Positions 8,582 through 16,189 of a DNA stretch of 64,000 bases are shown one piece after another. Every line of letters starts with the position of its first letter. Within the stretch, counting starts at the first letter, position 1. A model generated the notes under the pieces. That model ran no database searches, was not told the origin of the DNA, and saw only the letters and a program-made list of their open reading frames with translations. The translations under genes and the position numbers were made by a program. The DNA is from UBA6522 sp965221035. Lineage in GTDB: Bacteria; Pseudomonadota; Gammaproteobacteria; Steroidobacterales; Rariloculaceae. The stretch is from assembly GCA_965221035.1 (NCBI GenBank), contig OZ244860.1:1-64000 (forward strand), in the 5' to 3' direction.

Positions 8582-9637
8582 ATGAAGACAGGATTTCCCA
8601 ACCATGATTGCAGGTTCTCACTGGCTGTCGCGCTGGCCCTTGGAACCGGCGCAGCCCTGGCACAGGAAGTCGACCGTGACGCTCAAATGCATGCGGAAAG
8701 GGGCTTGCTGGCGGCGGCGGATTTCCCGGGCTACGCGAGCCTCTGCGATCTGGACATGACCTTTCGCAACGTGAACGTGCTGGTCACGGACCCGCCGAGA
8801 ACTCCAAACACATCGGCGCAACCCGCCTCCGGTGCCGAAGCCCGCAGCGCCGGACAGCGCTCGCGGACGGTGAGCGCTCCTCCACCTGCCAAGGTATTCG
8901 ATAATCTGTATTTCGTCGGCAGTGAGAGCGTCTCCTCCTGGCTGCTGGGGACCGAAGACGGCTACATCCTGATCGATGCGATGAATACGGACGAGGAGGC
9001 GGAGTCTATCATCGAAGCGGGCATCCTGGCGCTGGGACTGGATCCCGAAATGATCCGGTATCTCCTCGTCACCCATGCGCACGGCGACCACTTTGGTGGG
9101 CACGAATACATCAGCAGCGCCTATTCGCCACAGATCGTGATGAGTGAACCCGACTGGGACCTTGCGGGCAGGCTGGCCGAGCATCCCAGGTTCGGCCTGC
9201 CGCCGGCAAGGGATGTTTCGGTGAACGATGGCGATCAACTCACCGCGGGCACCACAACGCTCGACATTCGAGTCACTCCGGGGCATACGCCCGGCACGAT
9301 TTCGCCCGTCTTCACTGTCTACGACAACGGCACGCCCTACCGGGCTGTCCTATGGGGCGGAACCGGGTTCAACTTCGGGCCGAATCATGAGCAGATGGCC
9401 TCTTACGCTGCCTCCGCAAACCGAATGAAGCAGATAGCAGTGGAAGAAAACGTGCGGGTTTTCTTCAGCAACCATTCCCGACGCGATGGTTCGCTGGAAA
9501 GGATCGCGCAACTGGCCGGACGCGGGCCCGGGGACCCGCACCCGTTTGTCCAGGGTGAAGAACTTTACGCTGTCTTTGACGTGCTCGAGCAGTGTGCGCT
9601 GGCTCAGGCGGCCAGGATTCGTGCCGGCGACCAGTAG
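8582..9637 (+). CDS. Secreted metallo-beta-lactamase-fold hydrolase
   Basis: A 351-residue protein with a Sec signal peptide (SLAVALALGTGAALAQ). The zinc-binding motif HAHGDH occupies residues 165-170, with further ligand candidates in TPGHTPGT and SNHS, the arrangement seen in subclass B3-like enzymes. Residues 65-105, between the signal region and the core, are Pro/Ser/Ala-rich and look like a linker. The fold covers lactamases, lactonases and many other hydrolases, so no substrate is assigned. The ATG lies one base after the stop of the PepSY gene, implying co-expression. The following 265 bp up to the tartrate dehydrogenase gene hold only a possible coiled-coil fragment. Confidence 0.82.
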   Translation: MKTGFPNHDCRFSLAVALALGTGAALAQEVDRDAQMHAERGLLAAADFPGYASLCDLDMTFRNVNVLVTDPPRTPNTSAQPASGAEARSAGQRSRTVSAPPPAKVFDNLYFVGSESVSSWLLGTEDGYILIDAMNTDEEAESIIEAGILALGLDPEMIRYLLVTHAHGDHFGGHEYISSAYSPQIVMSEPDWDLAGRLAEHPRFGLPPARDVSVNDGDQLTAGTTTLDIRVTPGHTPGTISPVFTVYDNGTPYRAVLWGGTGFNFGPNHEQMASYAASANRMKQIAVEENVRVFFSNHSRRDGSLERIAQLAGRGPGDPHPFVQGEELYAVFDVLEQCALAQAARIRAGDQ

Positions 9638-9669
9638 TCTGATGGTAACGGTTAACCCTTTGGCGAAGG

Positions 9670-9894
9670 TTACGGCGTTTCGGGTAGTCGCGGGAGCGCG
9701 AACTCAATGCGCGCACCAATCCCATCGAGTCGGGTCTCGACCCCTTCGAGTCGGATTTCAACTCCATGAAGGCGTGATTCAATCCATTCAAGGTGGGTTT
9801 CTACCCGGGTGACGCGCTCTCCCAAGTCTGAAACTTGGCTGCGCAGGTCCCTGATGTCAGCGCGTGTCGAGGAGGGAACTTCCGCCCGGTCCAG
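9670..9894 (-). other. Possible coiled-coil heptad-repeat ORF or gene remnant
   Basis: An open frame reading leftwards encodes about 75 residues with regular heptads (VETHLEW, IESRLHG, VEIRLEG, VETRLDG) and a stop at 9670. The corresponding DNA is a 21-bp tandem repeat. No ATG or GTG stands at the natural beginning; CTG at 9894 is possible, and the nearest in-frame ATG (10017) lies well inside tartrate dehydrogenase and would give an unrelated Arg-rich leader. It may be a truncated remnant of a coiled-coil gene, a short protein with a non-standard start, or a read-through extension region. No function is proposed. Confidence 0.3.
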
Positions 9895-9902
9895 GCGTCT
9901 CG

Positions 9903-11000
9903 TTATCCTACGGATTTGCGCTGGACTTCGGAGTCGAGAATGGCGCCGATCACGCCGCTTGTCACATCGGAAGTACCAGCGGTGCCGCCAACGTCGGGAG
10001 TCAGGATGCCGGCCCATGTCGTTCTTTCGACAGCTGTCATCAACGCATCGGCGGCGGCCTCTTCACCAAGGAACTTCAACATCTCCGCGGCTGTCCAGAA
10101 ACTCGCCACCGGGTTTGCGATGCCCTTGCCCGCGATGTCGAATGCAGAGCCATGAATGGGCTCGAACATGGAAGGGTACCGCCGTTCCGGACAAATGTTG
10201 GCGGTCGGCGCGACGCCGAGGCTGCCGGCCAGGGCTCCCGCCAGATCGGACAGGATATCCGCATGCAGGTTGGTGGCGACGATGGTGTCGAGGCTCTTGG
10301 GATTCAGCGTCATTCGTGCCGTCATCGCATCTACCAGCATCTTGTCCCAGGTGACGTCGGGGAACTCCCCCGCGACCTCGGCCGCAATTTCATCCCACAT
10401 GACCATCCCGTGACGCTGGGCATTGGACTTGGTGACCACGGTGAGCAGTTTTCGGGGCCGCGACCGGGCCATCCGAAATGCGTACCGCATGATTCGCGTG
10501 ACCCCGACACGGGTAAACAGCGACACGTCCGTGGCGACTTCCTCGGGATGGCCGCGGTGCGCGCGCCCGCCGATGCCCGAGTACTCGCCCTCGCTGTTTT
10601 CGCGGATGATCACCCAGTCCAGGTCGCCCGGCTCGCAGTTCCGCAAGGGTGAGGAAATCCCGGGCAGGACCCGGGTCGGCCGTACATTGGCGTACTGGTC
10701 GAATCCCTGGCAGATTTCAAGGCGCAGGCCCCACAACGTGATATGGTCCGGCACGTCGGGCGCGCCCACCGCGCCGAACAGTATGGCGTCGAACGGTTCA
10801 AGCGTCTTCAGGCCGTCCGCCGGCATCATCACGCCGTGTTTCCTGTAGTAGTCCGAGCCCCAGTCGAACGCTTCGAATTTCAGCCGGATGTCGGGAAAGC
10901 GTTGCTGAAGGGCACCCAGTACCTCGATCGTCGCTTCGATCATTTCGATTCCAATGCCGTCCGCCGGAATCGTCGCGATGGCATATTCACGAATATTCAT
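9903..11000 (-). CDS. ttuC: Tartrate dehydrogenase/decarboxylase (D-malate dehydrogenase type)
   Basis: A 365-residue member of the isopropylmalate/isocitrate dehydrogenase family that oxidises tartrate and D-malate with NAD and a divalent metal. The protein starts with the family phrase IATIPADGIGIEMI, has the substrate-site region LRLEICQGFDQYANVRPTR, the conserved RENSEGEYSGIGG, the metal aspartates in VDAMTARM and ATNLHADILSDL, and the cofactor region EPIHGSAFDIAGKGIANP. These are the TtuC/DmlA variants, not LeuB. It is the second gene of a leftward pair with a TtuB-like transporter, and a divergent LysR regulator lies beyond that, matching known tartrate-utilisation clusters. Confidence 0.87.
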   Translation of the reverse strand: MNIREYAIATIPADGIGIEMIEATIEVLGALQQRFPDIRLKFEAFDWGSDYYRKHGVMMPADGLKTLEPFDAILFGAVGAPDVPDHITLWGLRLEICQGFDQYANVRPTRVLPGISSPLRNCEPGDLDWVIIRENSEGEYSGIGGRAHRGHPEEVATDVSLFTRVGVTRIMRYAFRMARSRPRKLLTVVTKSNAQRHGMVMWDEIAAEVAGEFPDVTWDKMLVDAMTARMTLNPKSLDTIVATNLHADILSDLAGALAGSLGVAPTANICPERRYPSMFEPIHGSAFDIAGKGIANPVASFWTAAEMLKFLGEEAAADALMTAVERTTWAGILTPDVGGTAGTSDVTSGVIGAILDSEVQRKSVG

Positions 11001-11060
11001 TTTCGCTCCAAGGGTTGATTTCCCGTCCAGGCGCTCTTGCTGGCCGATACGTAATGTTCA

Positions 11061-12389
11061 CTAGGGAATAGCACGGGTCTTGCTCGTGTCCATACGAATT
11101 CGGGAGATGTTCAGTTGACGCCTGCGAATGGCCGCAAGCAGGAGAACGAGGGCCGCCGAAAACGCGAGCGTGGCCGACACGGCCAATAATCCTCCCCGAA
11201 AACCTCCGGTGGTTTCCCGCAACCAGCCGATGATGAACGGTCCCGCGAATCCGCCCAGGTTGCCGATGGAGTTGATCGCGGCAATCCCGGTTGCCGCGCT
11301 GGCGCCGGCCAGGAACTGGGTTGGAATGCTCCAGAGTGGCGGCTTGGAAGAACTGACCCCCGCGCTGACCAGTATCAGTGCGACGACGGCCAACATCAGG
11401 CCGGAGCTGTAGGCCGCGAGCACCAGTCCGGCGGCTGCGAACAGGCAGGCGATGACGACGTGCCAGTATCGTTCTCCGGTCTTGTCCGAATGCCGCGACC
11501 AAAGCACCATGGCCAGCACCGCGAATATGGGCGGGACGGCGTTGATGATTCCGGTTGCGAACGGCCCCACTCCGTGTTGCGCGATGATCTGCGGCGACCA
11601 GATTCCCACGGTGTAGAGTCCCGCCGACGTGCCAAAGTAGACCAGCGCGAGCGCCAGGACCCACGGGTTCGCCAATGCCCGCAGGGCAGAATGGGAGCCG
11701 TGTTCCCCTGTGACGCTGGCTTCTTCGGCCTTCATCTCTGCAACCAGCCACTCGCGTTCGTCGTCGTCCAGCCATTTCGCGTTTTCGGGTCGATCGGTCA
11801 GATACGCCAATACTGCGCCGGTAAGCAGTACGGCCGGTGCCGCTTCCACCAGGAAAAGCCACTGCCATCCATGCAGTCCCAGAAGTCCGTCCATGGTCAG
11901 CAATGCCCCGGAAATCGGAGATCCGATGGCGATGGAGATGGGTACGGCGGCCATGAACAAGGCGGTCACGCCCGCCCGGTGCCGTGCCGGAAACCAGTAG
12001 CTCAAGTAAAGAATGATACCCGGAAAAAAGCCGGCTTCGGCAGCGCCGAGAAGGAAGCGCAACACATACAGGCTGATGGGTCCCTGTACAAACGCCATGG
12101 CTCCCGAGATGATTCCCCATGTGAACATGATTCGGGCGATCCAGATTCGTGCTCCGACGCGGTGAAGGATCAGATTCGACGGGACTTCAAACAGGAAGTA
12201 GCCGATGAAGAATACGCCCGCGGCAAAGCCGAACGCCGCTGCCGACAGCCCGACATCCTCGTTCATCGTCAGCGCGGCGAACCCGATATTGACCCGGTCC
12301 AGGTACGCGATGAAATAGAGCAGCATGATGAACGGCACGATCCGTCGCGTGAGCTTGCGCATCACTCGTTTTTCAAGCGACCGGGTCAT
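11061..12389 (-). CDS. ttuB: MFS anion:cation symporter, probable tartrate transporter
   Basis: A 442-residue major facilitator of the ACS family. The first helix carries the family signature IAYLDRVNIGFAAL, followed by GFAAGVFFIGYFLFEVPSN, a charged loop 2-3 (LHRVGARIWIAR), and twelve hydrophobic segments divided by a central hydrophilic loop of about 50 residues (DRPENAKWLDDDEREWLVAEM). These are hallmarks of tartrate, phthalate and hexuronate transporters; the tartrate dehydrogenase 60 bp downstream decides the likely substrate. The promoter region is shared with the divergent LysR gene. Confidence 0.83.
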   Translation of the reverse strand: MTRSLEKRVMRKLTRRIVPFIMLLYFIAYLDRVNIGFAALTMNEDVGLSAAAFGFAAGVFFIGYFLFEVPSNLILHRVGARIWIARIMFTWGIISGAMAFVQGPISLYVLRFLLGAAEAGFFPGIILYLSYWFPARHRAGVTALFMAAVPISIAIGSPISGALLTMDGLLGLHGWQWLFLVEAAPAVLLTGAVLAYLTDRPENAKWLDDDEREWLVAEMKAEEASVTGEHGSHSALRALANPWVLALALVYFGTSAGLYTVGIWSPQIIAQHGVGPFATGIINAVPPIFAVLAMVLWSRHSDKTGERYWHVVIACLFAAAGLVLAAYSSGLMLAVVALILVSAGVSSSKPPLWSIPTQFLAGASAATGIAAINSIGNLGGFAGPFIIGWLRETTGGFRGGLLAVSATLAFSAALVLLLAAIRRRQLNISRIRMDTSKTRAIP

Positions 12390-12482
12390 GGGATGACGGA
12401 TTGTGCCCTTGATATTTCCGAAGAATTCGGCGGTTGATCCTAACCGTAGTCCCTATCGATGTTGACAGCGGCGATTGGGAAG

Positions 12483-12499
12483 AATATACAAATATATTG
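12483..12499. promoter_or_regulatory. Candidate LysR operator between ttuB and its regulator
   Basis: The 121-bp divergent intergenic region contains an AT-rich inverted repeat, ATATA-CAAA-TATAT, just ahead of the LysR start. It fits the loose T-N11-A style of LysR recognition sites and lies where a regulator would control both directions. No binding evidence is available. Confidence 0.25.
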
Positions 12500-12510
12500 A
12501 AAGATAAGGC

Positions 12511-13425
12511 GTGCCCGTGGACCTGAAGCTGTTGCGTTGCTTTACCGTTGTTGCGGACGAATTGCATTTCGGACGCGCGGCGCGGCGTCTGAATATCCTG
12601 CCGTCCTCGCTCAGTCGAAATGTCGGTTTGCTCGAAAAGGAACTGGGCCTGAAATTGCTGTCGCGAACGACTCGCGCGGTGAGCCTGACACGAAGCGGCC
12701 AGCTGTTGCTGCGCGAGGCGCAGCCCCTGCTGGCGCACGTGGACGAAGTCGCGGACCGGGTTCGGGACTCGGCGCGCAGCGAAGAGCGGGTGTTTCGTAT
12801 CGGCGCCATGGACAGCGCCGCGACCGGACTGATTCCGCAACTCGTGCACGACTTCAGGGAGTTGGCTCCGGACCTGGAGTTGTACCTGCAAGAGGACAAG
12901 AGCGCCAAGTTGCTGCCGAGACTCTTGTCCGGCGCGCTCGACATCGCCATCGTGCGGCCTCCCATGTCGCCACAGCCCGCCATTCACTTCGATCATTTGC
13001 TGGAAGAGCCTACGGTTCTGGCCCTGCCGGGCGAACATCCCCTGGCGAAGCGCACGAACCTGCGTATCGTCGATCTGGATGACGTGCCGCTTATCTTGCC
13101 TTCACCGCGAACACGCCCGCACAGCTACAACCTCACCATGCAGTTGTTCCGGGGAGCGTCCTTGCAGCCCCGGGTCGTGCAGCAGGCCGAAGAAAAGCAG
13201 ACCATCATCAACATGGTCGGTGCCGGAATCGGTGCGGCCATCGTGCCGTACTGGTACAGCCGCAATGCGGTTCAGGGCGTCGAATACCGGCCGCTTGTGA
13301 ACGATGCGGGGCATCCCATCAGGGAATTGCCGCTGGCGGCCGCGTGGGTCACGGGATCGCATGATCACTACCGTGACGAATTGATGAGACTGCTGAAGTC
13401 GAACCTGGAGCGGTATTCGCACTGA
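12511..13425 (+). CDS. LysR-family transcriptional regulator of the tartrate genes
   Basis: A 304-residue regulator starting at GTG 12511 (GTG 12517 is an alternative), preceded by AAAGATAAGG. The N-terminal winged helix-turn-helix is evident (FTVVADELHFGRAARRLN then SSLSRNVGLLEKELGLKL and TTRAVSLT). The C-terminal two-lobed effector domain begins near residue 90 (RIGAMDSAATGLIPQLV) and includes the usual VALPGEHPLAKR and a late GAGIGAAIVP. It is divergent from the ttuBC-like pair, the classical arrangement for a LysR protein that senses the pathway substrate; control of these genes is therefore inferred. Confidence 0.85.
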   Translation: MPVDLKLLRCFTVVADELHFGRAARRLNILPSSLSRNVGLLEKELGLKLLSRTTRAVSLTRSGQLLLREAQPLLAHVDEVADRVRDSARSEERVFRIGAMDSAATGLIPQLVHDFRELAPDLELYLQEDKSAKLLPRLLSGALDIAIVRPPMSPQPAIHFDHLLEEPTVLALPGEHPLAKRTNLRIVDLDDVPLILPSPRTRPHSYNLTMQLFRGASLQPRVVQQAEEKQTIINMVGAGIGAAIVPYWYSRNAVQGVEYRPLVNDAGHPIRELPLAAAWVTGSHDHYRDELMRLLKSNLERYSH

Positions 13426-13485
13426 TCGCCTGAATGCGCGCCCAACTGCAATGAGCGACTGGCCCAAGCCCGACGACGCACGCCC

Positions 13486-14796
13486 CTAGTTCAGCGAAAC
13501 GGCAGCCGGTTCCGCCGAACCGGTCGGAGCGCAGTAGCCGCTCAGCGCGGATTCCTTGGCGGGGTCCGCCCAGGACGCCTGGTTCGCATCGAAAATGATC
13601 GGCTTGATGTAGTCCACCGGATCGACGAGCCAGTGCAGCCTTGGACGGTCTTCCGGTGCCACGCCCATCAAGTCCATCTGGTTCACGTATCCCGCATACA
13701 CGGACAGGGAAGAGCCTTCCCTTGCCCGCGTTCCGGTGGTGATGTGGTTTGGGATGTAGACCTTGGGTCGAATCGCCGCCTGGTACATGATCAGGTCCCG
13801 CAGGCCGTTGTTGTCGAAATTGCCCGTCGCGGCGGTGCCGAGCTGCACATCGGTTGGCGCGAGGGCCTGGAGCAGATCGACGATCCGGCTGCCGTCTTCG
13901 GGTGTTCCCTCGTAGTTCCGGCCGATGCCTTCCTTCAGCGCACCCGCCGTGTTCTGGTAGACAAACGAGAAGTTGCCGCCGTCGCGGAGCAGGAAGCTGA
14001 AGAACAGGGCATCCGGGCCGCCCGGGGCGCCCCGCGTCGTGGTCGTGTCGAACTGCCGTTCATCGGTTGGTTCGGGTGCGCCGTCCCTGGAAGACGGCCA
14101 CAGCGGGATTCCCTGAGGGAAGAGATACTCGTCGCGCTGGTCGACGATGATTTCCACCGGCGTCGGCGGAAAGTCGCTGTCCGGCTCAACAGCAACAGAG
14201 TGAAGGTGCCGAAATGCGGTCACGCAAGCCTGCGGCTCGAGGAACGGCAGGTTGAACACTTCGGTTCCGGGAACGGAGCCCGCGGACGTCACCGGCACAC
14301 AGTCCAGGGTGGCATTCTCAGGAAACGCGCGGTCCGGGTGGTCCTGTATGCGCGGGTCCGCGGCCATGCGGTCGAAGTCAATCCGCATGGTGCCGCATGT
14401 TTCTTCGGTCGCGTATATGACCGCATCTGTCATGGCCGAGATGTAGGCGGCATGATCGGCGTGGTCGTTGTGGCCATGACCGAGGAGGATGGCCTCGGGA
14501 TTCAGGTTGACGACGTCCGCGACAACCAGGGGCGTCCGGCCTCGCTCGACTTCCATGCGCGTAAGGTAACTGTCCAGCATGAACACGCGGCCCCGCACCG
14601 AGACGGCAAACGAGGAGGCCGACAGCCACGAAAAGATGACCTTGTCGTCAGGCAGTTCGCCGCTTTGCGGATCGACAAATTCGGCACCGAAGATCCACTG
14701 CCTCGCGGCAATCATGTCTTCGATTTCGACAGCACTGACTGGCGGACCATGCGCAATTGCGAAGACCAGGCAGGCTGCGATCAGGGTTTTGTTCAT
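13486..14796 (-). CDS. Secreted metallo-beta-lactamase-fold protein
   Basis: A 436-residue exported protein; the start at ATG 14796 opens a clean signal peptide (MNKTLIAACLVFAIAHGPPVSA). The metal motif HGHNDH sits at residues 107-112, followed by another Asp-His, placing it in the metallo-beta-lactamase-like superfamily, although the C-terminal two thirds are long and atypical. A loop rich in acidic and Gly residues around 240-265 (TTTTRGAPGGPDALFF) and a late histidine in IPNHITTG are visible. It faces the LysR gene convergently with 60 bp between stops. No pathway is evident; phosphodiesterase, lactonase or ester hydrolase activity would all fit the fold. Confidence 0.72.
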   Translation of the reverse strand: MNKTLIAACLVFAIAHGPPVSAVEIEDMIAARQWIFGAEFVDPQSGELPDDKVIFSWLSASSFAVSVRGRVFMLDSYLTRMEVERGRTPLVVADVVNLNPEAILLGHGHNDHADHAAYISAMTDAVIYATEETCGTMRIDFDRMAADPRIQDHPDRAFPENATLDCVPVTSAGSVPGTEVFNLPFLEPQACVTAFRHLHSVAVEPDSDFPPTPVEIIVDQRDEYLFPQGIPLWPSSRDGAPEPTDERQFDTTTTRGAPGGPDALFFSFLLRDGGNFSFVYQNTAGALKEGIGRNYEGTPEDGSRIVDLLQALAPTDVQLGTAATGNFDNNGLRDLIMYQAAIRPKVYIPNHITTGTRAREGSSLSVYAGYVNQMDLMGVAPEDRPRLHWLVDPVDYIKPIIFDANQASWADPAKESALSGYCAPTGSAEPAAVSLN

Positions 14797-14959
14797 GGCA
14801 GGTCGATGATGGTGGTGCGTTCGATCTGTAACCACCGTTCCTGTTGGCAATTCCTTGCCTGATTATGCGAAAGGCATTGGTGCAATGTTTTGTACAACGC
14901 TTTTGCATCCATTGCTTGGCACTTCATTCGTCAGACACGGCAATATCGACCGGAAAGTT

Positions 14960-15829
14960 TCAAAGTCGGGCGAGCCACTCCACATAATGCTCGAGCCAGT
15001 GATCGCTCGTGGTGCCCAGTGCTCGCGTGCCGAACCCGTGGCTTCCGCCTGAGTACAGGTGAAACTCTACCTGTTGGCTCTCGCCCAGCCAATTGTCGAT
15101 CAGGTTGAGGCTGCCTTGCTGGAACAGGGGATCGTTGACTGCGATTGCCAGGAACAGCGGCGCCCGTGGACCGCCGGAAACCGTCTGGACCATGGGCGGG
15201 TAGATGAGAGCCACGTGGGGTAGCAGGCTGGCTTCTTCCTTTTGCTCGATCAGTCGGATAAGACTGCGGGAACCGGCTGAAAACCCGATCGCGCCGATCT
15301 GCGCGGGATCCACCTCCCACACTGTCGCTTGATCGCGGAGATACCGGATCGCCGTCGCCAGGTCGTCAACCGCGGGGGGATGATCGACCAGGTCCTCCTT
15401 GCCCAAGGTGCCGAACGAGGCCTGAATCTGATTCATGTACTCCACGGAGTCCCGTGGTGTCGGTATGGTCCGGTATTTCAGAATGAATGCCGAGTAGCCG
15501 GCGTCGGCCAGCCGATTCGCAACACCGAAACCTTCACTGTCCATGGACACGAACATGTACCCGCCGCCCGGGATCACGATGATCGCCTTGCCGTTCCGTT
15601 TGGTGCCCGAAGGCAATATCGGGTAGATGGCCGGTCGCGTCACGTTGCGGACCATTTGCTGTCCCCAATAGCGTTCCCACTGCTCCTCGTCGGTGACGTC
15701 TTCGATGAGCGGGATGCCTGGCGCAAAGGGCGGGTTGATCGGTTCCGCCGTCATTTCCGTTGGCGGCGACTGGGCCAGCGCAGGCATTGTTGCCAGAAGC
15801 AGGGGAAAAACCGTCATGAAATATTTCAT
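14960..15829 (-). CDS. Secreted alpha/beta hydrolase, carbohydrate-esterase-like
   Basis: A 289-residue serine hydrolase. The start ATG 15829 follows GGAGGAAGG directly and opens a signal peptide ending ATMPALA (residue about 19). Features are the oxyanion loop VIPGGGY (85-91), a nucleophile elbow GFSAG with Ser184 and a C-terminal SGGSHGFG carrying the catalytic His; the acid is probably in the preceding strand. The PGGGY form is typical of BD-FAE-like and acetyl-xylan-esterase-like enzymes acting on plant polymers. The gene is divergent from the GH106-like rhamnosidase gene, which suits a role in deacylating glycoside substrates, but this is inference from position. Confidence 0.8.
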   Translation of the reverse strand: MKYFMTVFPLLLATMPALAQSPPTEMTAEPINPPFAPGIPLIEDVTDEEQWERYWGQQMVRNVTRPAIYPILPSGTKRNGKAIIVIPGGGYMFVSMDSEGFGVANRLADAGYSAFILKYRTIPTPRDSVEYMNQIQASFGTLGKEDLVDHPPAVDDLATAIRYLRDQATVWEVDPAQIGAIGFSAGSRSLIRLIEQKEEASLLPHVALIYPPMVQTVSGGPRAPLFLAIAVNDPLFQQGSLNLIDNWLGESQQVEFHLYSGGSHGFGTRALGTTSDHWLEHYVEWLARL

Positions 15830-16189
15830 ACCTTCCTCCGTCGAGGCCAAACGGGCAGTCTACCGCTGCCAGTTTGAAGTATGCGCCCTAGGAATTCACG
15901 GTCGCAAATCCGCGCCCGTCGGGGCTGACACGAGAGTTTCAGCGTCACAATGTCGAGCGGCGTCATCGCGTTCCGTCGAGTATCGCTGTTCTCCGGATGG
16001 CGACAAGCGGTTTATTGGCGACGTCCGATCCAATTTGATTATTTTCGACAGATGGGTGATTGTTTAAACCGTTAGTCGGCTTCGTGTTTCCGTTCGCGTT
16101 GGGGGTGGGGCATTCTGACGAGAAGCGCTCTCGCGGTTCGAAAGTACCACGCTGTCCATTGGCTATGCAGCCTTATAGCCCTGTCCGGC
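15830..16189. other. Divergent intergenic region without a recognised gene
   Basis: About 360 bp lie between the esterase start and the first ATG of the GH106-like gene. The rightmost 110 bp are open in the frame of the GH106-like gene and probably encode its lipoprotein signal. The remainder shows no convincing gene, RNA or promoter; a moderately AT-rich patch stands around 16020-16075. Confidence 0.5.

Noticed and set aside
13633..14862. A 409-codon plus-strand frame opposite the secreted metallo-hydrolase
   Set aside because: The minus-strand protein has signal peptide and HGHNDH motif; the plus frame has neither motif nor a good start.
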